A stretch of DNA of 64,000 nucleotides from an uncultured Nocardioides sp. (GTDB lineage: Bacteria; Actinomycetota; Actinomycetes; Propionibacteriales; Nocardioidaceae), in assembly GCF_947488025.1 (NCBI RefSeq), contig NZ_CANKYS010000003.1, forward strand, positions 310,001-374,000, written 5' to 3'. The translations under genes were made by a program, and so were the position numbers. The notes beneath the pieces were generated by a model that was not told the DNA's origin, did no database searches, and was given only the letters and a program-made list of their open reading frames with translations. Each line of letters starts with the position of its first letter. Position 1 is the stretch's first letter. Below, in pieces: positions 33,643 to 42,244 of the stretch.

Positions 33643-34952
33643 GTGACCTCATCACCGGACACCCCGATGCCGCGCTACACCGTCCACCTGAGCGACGGAT
33701 CGAGCGGCGAGGTGGAGTTCGGGTACACCGAGGGCCTGCTCGACGTACTCGGTCACGAGCTGCTGGTGTGGACCGTCCCACGGACGGCATCGACCCCGGG
33801 CTCGACTGGCCCGGCCCGAAGGCAGGACGGCGCGCCGTGCAGAACACGTGCTTCCGCATCCTCACGGCAGTGGAGCAGGGAACCTTCGGCTTCAACAAGC
33901 CGCTGGAGTTCGACCTGCCCAACGGCACCACGGTCCTCACCGTCCGCGAACCGGAGACGGCGGGGGCTGTGCAGGCAACCGCGCTGGCGCCGCACACTCC
34001 CGTGGCTCAAGTGGGCTGGGAGCTCCGGCGCAACGACTTCGGGCCGCCGCTGCCGGTCAGCGCTGCGGAGCTTCCCGGGCTCATCCGCAAGTGCCGGGAG
34101 GTCGCGGAGAAGGTCCCGTTCGACGCCGCTGTGCCCCACGACCTCGCCATCGACGCCGAATCGCTCGGGGAGGACAGCTTCCCCGTGTCGGACACCTACG
34201 GACCGGCCAGCCCGCTGGTGCGCGCCGTGGCCGCCTCCCTCGCGACAGCCGCCGAGCCCGTCGTCGGAGGGTTGGTCTACAACGCCTACCTCCTGCGGGA
34301 CGTGGGCGAGTCCCAGCACCGGTTCGACAGCCGCTTGTCCACCGTCGCTCGTGCAGCTGGAAGGTCCTCTGCCGTGTCCCGGTGCGAGGAGCTCGCGAAG
34401 ACGTTGCCGATCGCCACACAAGGCGACCAGGACGCCGAGCGTCTTGAGATGGCGGTGCGGGTGACGCTCAAGACCGCCGCGCTCCACGACCGGCTTGACG
34501 ACGCTGACCGCATGCGGGGATATGGCCCGTGGGAGACCAGCCTCTACTTCCCCGAACGCCCGCCCGGCCAGGCCGCGACCGACGAGACCATCGCCTTGGT
34601 CGAGGCCGCGCTAGCGGCGTTGTCCCCAGCCGTGCTCGCGGAGCTGGTCGACAGGCACGGCGACGAAAGCGCATTCGAGGACCTCGACATCCACGCCGTC
34701 ACGCACCGCACCGGGTTGCCGCCTCAACACCCTCTCCTCGAGGTCTGCGCGGACCGGAGCGTCCGGCACGTCGAGGCGGTTCGACCGCTCCTCACCACCT
34801 TGCTGTCCGCCGCTGCCTGGCGTCACGAGGACGGTGAGGACGACGACACTCCGTCCGCGTACACCGGATGGGGACTAGTCGACGAGTACGGCGACCTGAT
34901 GCCCAACCTGACGCTTCTTCTGCGGCTGGGGCCGAGGCCCGAAGATTTCTGA
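33643..34952 (+). pseudogene. Hypothetical protein gene with a one-base frameshift
   Basis: The first 43 codons from the GTG at 33643 (including PRYTVHLSDGSSGEVEFGYT and ending GHELLVW) are in one frame. The remaining about 390 codons (DRPTDGIDPGLDWPGPKAG to RLGPRPEDF) are in another. Adding one G to the GG at 33770-33771 joins them as LLVW-DRPTDGIDP, giving a smooth protein of about 437 aa. A GTG at 33768 could start the long part alone, but it would drop a well-formed N-terminus. It is therefore a frameshift mutation, a sequencing error, or programmed slippage. The protein family is not recognised; the body is helical and soluble. Confidence 0.6.
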
Positions 34953-35029
34953 GCCCGGGTCGAACGTGTGCATGGCACTCGGGTTGTGCAACCGGTGACG
35001 CGGGCCTGGCTTGAGCCATCGCTGGGGGA

Positions 35030-35521
35030 TCAGACGTCGTCAGGCGCGTAGTCCAGGTCGATGATGACGAAGGTGTCGCCCTGCCGAAGAGTGTTGCCGC
35101 TGACGACGCCGTCCGGGGTCACCGCTTCGATCTGCCGCGCGACCACCGTGGGAAGACAAGTGCTGCAGTCGCTGCACGGTCCGAGGCCGTCGTCCTCGGG
35201 GCAGATGGCCACCGCCACGCCTTCGATGTACGGCATCGCCAGCACCCGGACGCCGTCAATGTCGTAGAGCGTGATCTCTGGGATACGGATGTTCGGTGGC
35301 AGCTTGGCTCGGCCCGCTTCAGCGACCCTGTGCTCGACCTCGTTCATCCCTGCGCTGGTGCGATCCATCTTGTAGACGACGTCACCGATGCGCACGACTC
35401 GACGCCAGTTGCCCTCACCGACGAAGGTTCCACCGCCGAAGACGAGGGCCTTTCGAGCGTCGGCGAGAGATCCAACCTCTGAGGGGACGCTGGCGCCAGC
35501 CGGCGAGCTCGCGTCACGCAT
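35030..35521 (-). CDS. Mini protein-kinase-like protein with Cys cluster
   Basis: The 163-aa protein has a kinase-like N-lobe: the glycine-rich FGGGTFVGEGNW (28-39), VVYKMD with K51 as the ATP lysine, an E61/E63 helix and a hinge-like LAMPYIEG. Late in the protein, GNTL and VIIDLDYA look like the catalytic Asn and the DFG-type metal Asp. Where the C-lobe should begin there is a Cys cluster (C-x8-C-x2-C-x2-C), possibly zinc-binding, and most of the C-lobe is absent. It may be a small atypical kinase or a pseudokinase. Its ATG overlaps the end of the nuclease gene by 8 bp, so the two are co-expressed. Confidence 0.55.
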   Translation of the reverse strand: MRDASSPAGASVPSEVGSLADARKALVFGGGTFVGEGNWRRVVRIGDVVYKMDRTSAGMNEVEHRVAEAGRAKLPPNIRIPEITLYDIDGVRVLAMPYIEGVAVAICPEDDGLGPCSDCSTCLPTVVARQIEAVTPDGVVSGNTLRQGDTFVIIDLDYAPDDV

Positions 35522-37511
35522 CGTTGGCGCCGTACCGCAGGACGTACTCCTTGCTGGTGAGGCCGGGATCCAGGAAGACCACCGGATCGAGACTCACGAA
35601 GCGATCCGGTGAGCGAAGTAGCGAAGACCAGACCTCGCTCGTCGTGGCCCCACGGCTTCGCAGTGCTGGAGAGATGAAGGACTGTTGGTACGCCGTGTTG
35701 TCGGGAGAGAGGACGTGCACGACGGAGACGGGGTCTGCCCGAACTACAGGATCGCATTCGAGCGCCGAGGCCAGGAGCTGCTGACGTACGAGCTGGTAGA
35801 CAGGCTCGTGGAAGAGGTCGGCCAGGTCGACACCCTCCATGTCCACGGGGCCGTCTGGCTGGAGCAGCGCCTTCTCGTAGCGCATGCGGCGGGTGGCTTC
35901 CTTCTTCGCCGCGGCACGGTCGGCCGTAGGGTAGGTCTCGGTGAACTTCCACTCGACCAGGGCAAGCGCGTCGCGACCGTCGGACGTCCGGTAGGCGAAG
36001 GCGGCGTCGACACTGGTCGACTGCGACCCGCGCGTCAGAACGCCGCCCTTGCCCTCACCAAAGTAGTCGTGCTTCCCGACGAACTCGAAGGTGAGGTACC
36101 GGCCGGACTCGTCCGGGTCGATCTCGCCGAAGTCCCGGACGCTGGCGATGTCGAGAACGTGACCGAAAGCCTTCTTGACCCGCTCCGGGTCGGACATCAT
36201 CTGCCCGAGCGCGTTGACGCATTGGACCTGCGAGGACCGCAGGTGGTTGGTCGGCCCACCGTCGATGCCCTGGTGCCACACGATCCCGTGCTGCTCGAAC
36301 AGATCGAGAGCCGGCTGCCTGACCTCCGGCAGGAGGTTGTGAGTGGCGTACGCCGCCGGCAGGGCGTAGTCGACGTCGAAGCTCCCTCCCCACCCTCGGA
36401 CGGCACCCGGAGAGCGGGCTTCGTCCGGCAGGATTGCCGTGCTGAGCTTCCACTGGATTGCTCGCTCATTGGACTCCCGCGCGTAGTCACGCCGGGCCAC
36501 TGGCCGACCGTCCGGGAGGCGGGACTCGTCGAGTGGGATCCACTCACCGATAAGGTTCACCTCGTAGATCTCCACCGGCTCGACGCCGAGGTCGACGCCA
36601 GCCAGCACGTCACGAACGGCGAGCATGCGACGCACGAGCTCGGGAGAAGCACCTCGCTGCAGCGCCACGACCGGCGTCACCCGAAGGATCTCCGGTAAGG
36701 CGACGTTAAGAGGGGGCGCCAGGCGCGCGACGTGACGCTGCGCCAACATGCACGTCAGGACCTTTCGAGGATCATCCGGCGTGCTGTCGTCGCGGTCGAC
36801 CCAGCCCTGCAGGATGCGGGCGTACATGACCGCTTGCGCGGCGACCCACACGACGCTGCTGACACCCAAGGGCTTGATCTCGACGGCGAGCAGCCGACCG
36901 GTCTCGTCGACGACCAACGCGTCGCACTCGTTGCCGAGCCTCCCAGGTACCTTGCCGAACCCGAGGTCGGCATCTGCCAGAGCGTCGAGGATCGGCCGTT
37001 GGCAGTCCTCCATGTACTGCTTCTTGTAGGGCGTGTCGCGGAACGACGGCGTCACCTCGCGGTCGAGGACGACGCGGCCGCGAGACCGGTGCGCGGCGAC
37101 TGCCGCCTGCACGGCGCCTTCCTTCTTTCCGTGTGACTGGGCGGCGATCGGGATGATGCGGTCGAGGTAGAGCTCGACGTCCGGCCAGATCGCGGCCATC
37201 TCGTCCGGGGTTCGCAGTGTGCTCCAGTCCGCGCCGAAAGCACCGTTCTTCTGGTGCGTCTTGTGGACCTTGAGCTTCAGCTTCCCGGCCTTGGTGTGAT
37301 GGACGTCGAGCACCGAAGTGAGCCCTACGTAGAGCGAGACGTGTTCTGCCCCGCTCTTCACGTCCTTGCGGAAACGGAGGTCGAGCGGGAACAAGCCGCT
37401 CTTGGCGTACAGCGCGAGCGACGACAGCAGCCCACCGGGCGCCAGGTGCTGCAGGAACGGCGCCGACAAGCGCCTGTCGTAGCGGACGTCCCACGTACCG
37501 GTTGTGCTCAT
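35514..37511 (-). CDS. Two-domain putative nuclease (PGN_0703-like C-terminus)
   Basis: The 665-aa protein contains two PD-(D/E)xK-like regions. The first is NECDALVVDETGRLLAVEIKP (read as ECDALVV then AVEIK), around residues 195-215. The C-terminal half carries a block like PGN_0703-family putative restriction endonucleases (HLRSSQVQCVNALGQ, VDAAFAYRTSDGR, ALVEWKFTE). It is likely a DNA-cleaving defence enzyme. The N-terminal 110 residues (DVRYDRRLSAPFLQHLAPGG) are unassigned. The ATG at 37511 follows GGGGGACAC. The mini-kinase gene overlaps its 3' end, suggesting a two-gene system. Confidence 0.7.
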   Translation of the reverse strand: MSTTGTWDVRYDRRLSAPFLQHLAPGGLLSSLALYAKSGLFPLDLRFRKDVKSGAEHVSLYVGLTSVLDVHHTKAGKLKLKVHKTHQKNGAFGADWSTLRTPDEMAAIWPDVELYLDRIIPIAAQSHGKKEGAVQAAVAAHRSRGRVVLDREVTPSFRDTPYKKQYMEDCQRPILDALADADLGFGKVPGRLGNECDALVVDETGRLLAVEIKPLGVSSVVWVAAQAVMYARILQGWVDRDDSTPDDPRKVLTCMLAQRHVARLAPPLNVALPEILRVTPVVALQRGASPELVRRMLAVRDVLAGVDLGVEPVEIYEVNLIGEWIPLDESRLPDGRPVARRDYARESNERAIQWKLSTAILPDEARSPGAVRGWGGSFDVDYALPAAYATHNLLPEVRQPALDLFEQHGIVWHQGIDGGPTNHLRSSQVQCVNALGQMMSDPERVKKAFGHVLDIASVRDFGEIDPDESGRYLTFEFVGKHDYFGEGKGGVLTRGSQSTSVDAAFAYRTSDGRDALALVEWKFTETYPTADRAAAKKEATRRMRYEKALLQPDGPVDMEGVDLADLFHEPVYQLVRQQLLASALECDPVVRADPVSVVHVLSPDNTAYQQSFISPALRSRGATTSEVWSSLLRSPDRFVSLDPVVFLDPGLTSKEYVLRYGANDA

Positions 37512-37620
37512 GTGTGTCCCCCGTGTCTTCGACGCATCTCCGTGCCTCGGTAGAGCCTGAACGCTTTGCTCGCCGCGCGGGGACGGATTGACGAAATCTG
37601 CAGGGAAGGCATGTCCGACT
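37512..37620. other. Intergenic region upstream of the PGN_0703-like gene
   Basis: This 109-bp gap separates the ADP-ribose operon from the nuclease/mini-kinase pair on the same strand. It probably carries the promoter of the pair; I see no clear -35/-10 or terminator. Confidence 0.35.
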
Positions 37621-38424
37621 TCATGACCGGTGGTCGGCCGCGACCTCCTTGAGCAGCTTCGTCCGCTCGAGCCCGGGCGGCGAACCCGATCCCATCTGGC
37701 TGCTGACCACGACGACCTGCTCCGATGGCAGCCGGAACAGGCTCACGCGCCAATGCTTCATTGTCGAGCCGGGGACCGGAGCGGTCTCCGGCCCCCAAGT
37801 GGCGATCTCCTCCAGGTCGAGGTCCCGGCAGACGTCCAACCATCCCCGGCCGAAGGCGAAGACCTCGTCGACCGGGACCTCCTGGACGGGCTTCCAGATG
37901 AAGTCATCGACCAGATCGACGGGGGGTCGCATCCTTCCGACGACCTTCTTGCTGTGCCACGGGTAGAGCTCGAAGTTCAAGAGCTGGTCGACACCGACGT
38001 GTGGGTCGTCCAGCCATCGTCTTGCGAATCGGGTCAGGTTGCGCCAGTAGGCGCTCTCCTTGCCTTTGTGCAGGGCCTTCCAGGAGACCGGGTCCTCGGC
38101 GGGGCTGCGCTCGAAGCACCGGCTGTAGCCGGCCGCTCGGATCCGCTTCGTCCAGGTGCCGTGGTCACCCTGCAGGCTGTCGTACCCGATGCCCGGGTTG
38201 AGGCCGAGGAAGACCAGCCTAGGCTCTCCGTTGAGCCCCCGCAGGTCCCCGATGTAGGGGTCCGGGTAGTGATCCAGGTCGACGACTCCGTCTCCCTGGC
38301 CCTTGTAGCTCTCGCACCAGCGGTCGAGCGGTGGCATGAGGTGGCCGTGCCCAGGTACCCAGCCGGCGAGCACCTCGTCCCAGAAGTCGGCTACTCGTGC
38401 GCGCTCTCCAGATGACGTGATCAC
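37621..38424 (-). CDS. LGLNPG-motif protein, distantly glycosylase-like
   Basis: The 267-aa protein has LVFLGLNPGIGYD (about residues 70-82) followed by a Trp/Arg-rich helical part and FELYPWHSKKV. LGLNPG-type motifs and a later Tyr-Pro-Trp segment are reminiscent of uracil-DNA-glycosylase-fold proteins, but the match is weak and I would not name an activity. The GTG at 38424 overlaps the stop of the ADP-ribosylglycohydrolase gene by four bases, making it the last gene of that operon. A role in nucleotide or nucleic-acid repair connected to ADP-ribose is an inference from context. Confidence 0.5.
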   Translation of the reverse strand: MITSSGERARVADFWDEVLAGWVPGHGHLMPPLDRWCESYKGQGDGVVDLDHYPDPYIGDLRGLNGEPRLVFLGLNPGIGYDSLQGDHGTWTKRIRAAGYSRCFERSPAEDPVSWKALHKGKESAYWRNLTRFARRWLDDPHVGVDQLLNFELYPWHSKKVVGRMRPPVDLVDDFIWKPVQEVPVDEVFAFGRGWLDVCRDLDLEEIATWGPETAPVPGSTMKHWRVSLFRLPSEQVVVVSSQMGSGSPPGLERTKLLKEVAADHRS

Positions 38425-39917
38425 CTCAACCCCCGTTGGTCGACGTCGCCTGACCAGATGCTCGCACGATCGGCCTGCTCCAGTCGCCTGAGCGCTTGGA
38501 CCAGCCACCGCTGCGGCCGCGCAGACGGAAGAGCGTCCACGACCGCCCTGAGCGCGGCGCCCAGGTCGTGCCCGACGAGCACACCGACCCGGGCCGCGAC
38601 CGTCGGCGTACGACTGTGCGCAGCCACGCAGTGCAGGAACACCCGCTTGCCTTCGTCCCTGAGCCGCAGGACCGTCCGCGCGGCGTCGTCGATGACGAAG
38701 TCGACGTTGGGGTTGTCCTCCGCCACCGTGTCGAGGAGGCGTACGGCGTGGCTCGCGACGTGGTCCGGCACCTGCTTGGTGCCCACCCGACACAGGCTGA
38801 CGACGGCGTCGATGTGCTCCGGCAGGTCGTCGAGCGGCAGCGCGCCGCCGATCCACACACCGTCCACGAGCGGGTGGGCGACGTACGTCGACTCCCCGCC
38901 GTAGCCGCGGTAGTCCATGCGCTCGCACAGCGGCCACTCGCTGCGACCTCGCGTGCGGCCGCCCTGCACCGTGGTGGTCGCGAGGACGACCAGCGCAGCG
39001 GCACCGCCGTCGACTCCCCACCCGTGGAGCGGCGCCTGCCACTCCTGCGGTACGGCGCTCGCTCCCCACCGCGCCCCCAGCAGCGCGCCGGCGATCGCGG
39101 CCACCGTGTCCGTGTCGTTGCCGATCGCGATGGCGGTCGCGAGGCCTTCCTGCAGGTGTCGGCACGGCTGGTCCTGCGGTTCGAGCGTATGCAGGATGGC
39201 CGACCACGCAGCCTGAAGAGCACCGACCACCCAGCCGTTCTTGTGGAAGCGGGCCGGCTTACCGTTCTCGGCCTCGAGCAGCACGGCCCCCCAGTCGTGC
39301 GACGTCTCTCCCAGCAATGGCAAGACGTCCTCGGCGGCCGGAAGCTCCCCGTGCAGGATCGCGTGCCGGATCATCAGGCACCACAGCGCGGCGCCCTCCC
39401 CAGCAATCGGGTCGTGGTGGGTGAGCGAGCTGACCGCCTTGGCAGCGGCGACGAGTTCCACTGGGTCGTCCAGGTGGGCCAGGGCCACCGGGGCAGTCCT
39501 CATCAGCGACCCGTTCCCCGCCGACCGACCGGACTGCGCGTGGACGAACGCGGCGGCCTCGGCCATCGCTACCGCCATGGCGTCACGACCGGCCCGTCGC
39601 AGCACTGCGCTCGTCTGGATGCCGACGTCGCTCGGCCCGCCGGAGTACCACTCGGCGAAGCCGGCAGCGATCGCATCGAGGGCACCCTCGGACCGCAGGT
39701 CCGCTCCCGTCGCCGCGACCCGGGCGATCGCGACCGCCTGGGCGGTGTCGTCCGTCCACTCCCCCGGCGCGAAGCCCCCGAGCCCGCCGCCGATCATCCT
39801 CGGCCAGCCGCCGTAGGGCGCCGACCCGAACTCGTAGCCGGCGCCCAGCGCGTCGCCCACCGCGGAGGCGAGGAGGGCGCCGACAGCACGGTCGAGCTGG
39901 GCGCTGTCGAGCCTCAT
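38421..39917 (-). CDS. ADP-ribosylglycohydrolase fused to a dual-specificity phosphatase
   Basis: This 498-aa protein joins two enzymes. Residues 1-320 are an ADP-ribosylglycohydrolase of the DraG/ARH type, with the metal motif W54-T55-D56-D57, the STAGNGSLMR-like SAGNGSLMRTAP and a second metal site GNDTDT near 270. Residues 345-498 are a dual-specificity phosphatase with the loop H429-C430-VAAHS-R436 and an acidic loop upstream. The pair should remove ADP-ribose from a target and dephosphorylate a product such as ADP-ribose 1''-phosphate. It overlaps both neighbours by four bases. De Souza and Aravind predicted NAD/ADP-ribose operons with exactly this ARG-phosphatase-ARPP content. Confidence 0.88.
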   Translation of the reverse strand: MRLDSAQLDRAVGALLASAVGDALGAGYEFGSAPYGGWPRMIGGGLGGFAPGEWTDDTAQAVAIARVAATGADLRSEGALDAIAAGFAEWYSGGPSDVGIQTSAVLRRAGRDAMAVAMAEAAAFVHAQSGRSAGNGSLMRTAPVALAHLDDPVELVAAAKAVSSLTHHDPIAGEGAALWCLMIRHAILHGELPAAEDVLPLLGETSHDWGAVLLEAENGKPARFHKNGWVVGALQAAWSAILHTLEPQDQPCRHLQEGLATAIAIGNDTDTVAAIAGALLGARWGASAVPQEWQAPLHGWGVDGGAAALVVLATTTVQGGRTRGRSEWPLCERMDYRGYGGESTYVAHPLVDGVWIGGALPLDDLPEHIDAVVSLCRVGTKQVPDHVASHAVRLLDTVAEDNPNVDFVIDDAARTVLRLRDEGKRVFLHCVAAHSRTPTVAARVGVLVGHDLGAALRAVVDALPSARPQRWLVQALRRLEQADRASIWSGDVDQRGLR

Positions 39918-40201
39918 CGCGAGCCCCCTACGACGGCGTCGCGGATCACGGCGTACTGCTCGTCGGACAGGTGGCCCAGGGCGTAGGCCGCCTCCACCTC
40001 GACAAAGGTGTCGGTGTCGTCGGCCTCGTCGAGGACACCAGCCATCCGCATGTAGGCGACGTCCATCCGGCTCAGCCCCTCAACGTCGGCTGCGTTCCGC
40101 GCCGTGGCCGCCGCCACCAGCGCGGCGATCCTCGGCGCCGCCTCCTCGACGGGCATGCGGCCAGCACGGATCTCGCGGATCAGCTCGTCCACGCTGCTCA
40201 T
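39914..40201 (-). CDS. Small helical protein of the ADP-ribose operon, 95 aa
   Basis: MSSVDELIREIRAGRMPVEE begins a mainly helical 95-residue protein with an acidic C-terminal half (ADDTDTFVEVEAAY). It has no known domain. The ATG at 40201 follows GAGAGGAG and its stop overlaps the ADP-ribosylglycohydrolase start by four bases. Its coupling to that enzyme suggests a regulatory subunit or substrate. A longer start merging it with the broken ARPP-1 frame was rejected because that fusion exists only through the frameshift upstream. Confidence 0.65.
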   Translation of the reverse strand: MSSVDELIREIRAGRMPVEEAAPRIAALVAAATARNAADVEGLSRMDVAYMRMAGVLDEADDTDTFVEVEAAYALGHLSDEQYAVIRDAVVGGSR

Positions 40202-40215
40202 GATCAGCTCCTCTC

Positions 40216-41077
40216 TCATCCCGCCACCAGCATCGGGTGGCGCACGTTCGACAGGCGGGTGTGGACCTCGTGGCCGTCCCACCGCAGGGTGGTCGCGTCG
40301 ACGTACGCCGACCGCCCGCGCCGCTCCTCGCCGATCCCGGCGGCTCCGACGCGCTCCGACGCGCTCCAAGCGCAGGGCGTCGCACCGATCGATGAAGCGG
40401 CGCGCCCGCCGGCCGGGCGTCTCGACCGGCGGCGCGAGCTGCGAGTCGAGTGCGGCCGCCTCGAGGATCGGCCCGAGCTGTCGGCGCAACGTGTGCGGTG
40501 AGTCGAACACCTCGGCGACGTACGGCTGCCCACCGATGCCAATGAGCACTCCCGCCTGACCGGGCAACGGCTGCAGGTCCGACCAGTCGGCGAGGCCGCC
40601 CCCGACACGGTCGAGGTGCTCGACGAACGACTGCGTCGGGTTGTCCGTGCCCTGCGTGTGCCGGGCGACGCGAGTCCACACCTCGCCCTGGACGTCGCCA
40701 CTCCAGCGCGCGGCGTCCCTGACGTACGGCGTGGCGCGGCGCCCGCGTGTGCGCTGACCTCGCCCGCCCGACCAGCGGCCCTGCTCCACGCAGGCGACCT
40801 CGACCGAGATCCGCTGGTGGACGCCGACGAGCAAGGACTTCATCGACATCCGGTGCTGCCAGCCGCCCTCGAAGAGCTGACCCTCCAACACCAGGGCCGG
40901 GCGGTTGCCCGCGTTGCCGACCATCAGCGTGCCGACGTCGGGGCCGCTCTCCACCTCGGTCACGTCGAGGTGCTTGGTCTGCGTCGTGTAGCGGCACGAG
41001 CCGCTCGTGGTGGCCCACAACGGGAACACCGTCATCGCGCCGCGGCTGGTGCCGCGGCCCACGTGGAGAGTCTGCAT
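40216..41077 (-). pseudogene. ARPP-1-like gene frameshifted by a 10-bp tandem duplication
   Basis: From the ATG at 41077 (after AAGGAGG) the protein reads as an ARPP-1 domain (ARG- and rhodanese/phosphatase-associated protein 1): HVGRGTSRGAMTVFPLWA, LDVTEVESGPDVGTLMVGN, RPALVLEGQLFEGG, and VAEVFDSPHTLRRQL. At 40344-40363 the unit CTCCGACGCG is repeated twice in tandem. This shifts the frame after LRLERVGA into an Arg-rich run. With one unit removed, the frame continues as GAAGIGEERRGRSAYVDATT and ends RHPMLVAG at 40216, giving about 283 aa. As it stands the gene encodes an altered protein that runs on into the next gene. ARPP-1 has a predicted role in NAD/ADP-ribose metabolism. Confidence 0.75.
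40344..40363. repeat. Tandem 10-bp duplication inside ARPP-1
   Basis: Two adjacent copies of CTCCGACGCG (40344-40353, 40354-40363) are followed by a partial CTCC. Removing one unit restores the reading frame, so this is the frameshift cause and a possible slippage site. Confidence 0.8.
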
Positions 41078-41145
41078 CTCCGCCTCCTTCCGTCAGCCCG
41101 CCCGGGCCGACGAGAAGGACTCTCCAGGACGGGTCCGATTTTCCG

Positions 41146-41163
41146 GGGTTACCTGGGTAATCC
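41146..41163. promoter_or_regulatory. Imperfect inverted repeat upstream of the ADP-ribose operon
   Basis: GGGTTACC-TG-GGTAATCC has 8-bp arms with one mismatch and lies 69 bp upstream of the ARPP-1 start, across the stop codon of the FHA/HTH gene. It is an operator candidate for the operon and could be bound by that regulator. Confidence 0.4.
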
Positions 41164-41862
41164 TTCGTCGCGGAGCGGCACCGGAACGTCCTCCCACGTG
41201 ACGTTGCGAGTCAGCCGGACGAGGTAGTGGCCGAGCTGATCCGTGGTCTGCAGATTGAGCCAACGCTCGTTGTTGACCTTCTTGCGTGTGCTCGCCATGA
41301 CGTTCTTCACCGCCTGCTCACTCTTTCCGAGGCGCTGGGCGGCGGCGAGCGCGATGTTGCCCGGTGACTCCGCGCGGACCATGAGGTGTTGGAAGGCGAC
41401 CGCCAGGATCGCCCGGTGTGAGTCGGGCATCTCGATGCGGTCAACGGCGTAGGCGGTCCGACGCCGGGGCTCGACACCGAGGTCGTCGCCGTCCTCCAGC
41501 ACCGGGAGGCCCTCCGCCTCGCCAGCGCCGATGACCACGCCCAACATGCAGTAGTCGTCGAGCTCTGGGAACAGCAGGCGTGAGCGCCCCGGCTGCAGCG
41601 CCACCACCGACCGCGCTGGAAAGACGACCCTGCCCAAGTACTTGTTCTGCACCTCGACACGCGCTCGGCCGACCTGCACCAGCCAGCCGAGCTCGTACGG
41701 CATGAAGCGGCACAGACGTGCTGGCACCCAGGAGTCTTCAATGCGGAGACCGGCCGCCGGGAGCCGGCCGACCGACACGTTCTCCCACTTGGGCAGCGCC
41801 CAGGTCCCGCGGACGGTATCGGCGACCTTGAGCGTCACGCGCCCGTCAAACAATGGTTCCAC
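41149..41862 (-). CDS. FHA-like domain with C-terminal helix-turn-helix
   Basis: This protein of about 237 aa has an FHA-like beta sandwich (VSVGRLPAAGLRIEDSWVPARLC resembles the SIGR...D..VSRRH pattern, though Ser/His are replaced) followed by a helical C-terminus (NIALAAAQRLGKSEQAVKNVM) that looks like a DNA-binding HTH. FHA/HTH proteins of this sort link phosphothreonine or protein sensing to transcription. The start is uncertain: the GTG at 41862 starts just before the homology, and a TTG at 41892 is the alternative. Longer starts would run antisense through the small gene at 41992. It precedes the ARPP-1 operon on the same strand. Confidence 0.55.
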   Translation of the reverse strand: MEPLFDGRVTLKVADTVRGTWALPKWENVSVGRLPAAGLRIEDSWVPARLCRFMPYELGWLVQVGRARVEVQNKYLGRVVFPARSVVALQPGRSRLLFPELDDYCMLGVVIGAGEAEGLPVLEDGDDLGVEPRRRTAYAVDRIEMPDSHRAILAVAFQHLMVRAESPGNIALAAAQRLGKSEQAVKNVMASTRKKVNNERWLNLQTTDQLGHYLVRLTRNVTWEDVPVPLRDEGLPR

Positions 41863-41991
41863 GGGCCGGACCGTAACTGGGACTTCGCCCAAGAAGCTCG
41901 CGTTGCGGGAAAACGACTCGGAACTGGTGTGAACATTGCTTGAGGCAACATCGCCGAAGAAGACCCCCCGTAGCGCTCGAAGGAGCCACCC

Positions 41992-42198
41992 ATGCCCCGG
42001 CACCGCATCGAGATGTATCAACCCCGCAAGGCGATGCTCCACAGCGACGTCTCGTTCGAGATCTACTCCGACGGCAAGAAGCTGGGAACGATGACGATCA
42101 GCAAGGGAAGCATCGACTGATGGCCAAAGCGACGGAGGAGCGGCAAGCGCATCTCGTGGGAACGTTTCGCTCAAGCCATGGACGATCTCGCGCGGTAG
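41992..42198 (+). pseudogene. Small conserved protein gene with an in-frame TGA
   Basis: The ATG at 41992 has an ideal ribosome site (AAGGAGCC). The frame encodes 42 residues (MPRHRIEMYQPRKAML to KLGTMTISKGSID), hits TGA at 42118-42120, and then continues in the same frame for 25 codons (WPKRRRSGKRISWERFAQ to DDLAR) to a TAG at 42196. Small actinobacterial proteins of this type usually read through SID-W-x-P, so the TGA most simply replaces a TGG Trp codon. The gene is either a nonsense-mutated relic with a 42-aa product or a recoded site. It lies directly upstream of the GrpE-like/Hsp70 pair. Confidence 0.6.
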
Positions 42199-42244
42199 CG
42201 AATCCTCCTCACTTCAAGCTGGCCGGCGTGGGAGACTCCAGGGC

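Noticed and set aside
42118..42120. Selenocysteine at the in-frame TGA
   Set aside because: No SECIS-like hairpin follows and the aligned residue is expected to be Trp; a nonsense change is simpler.
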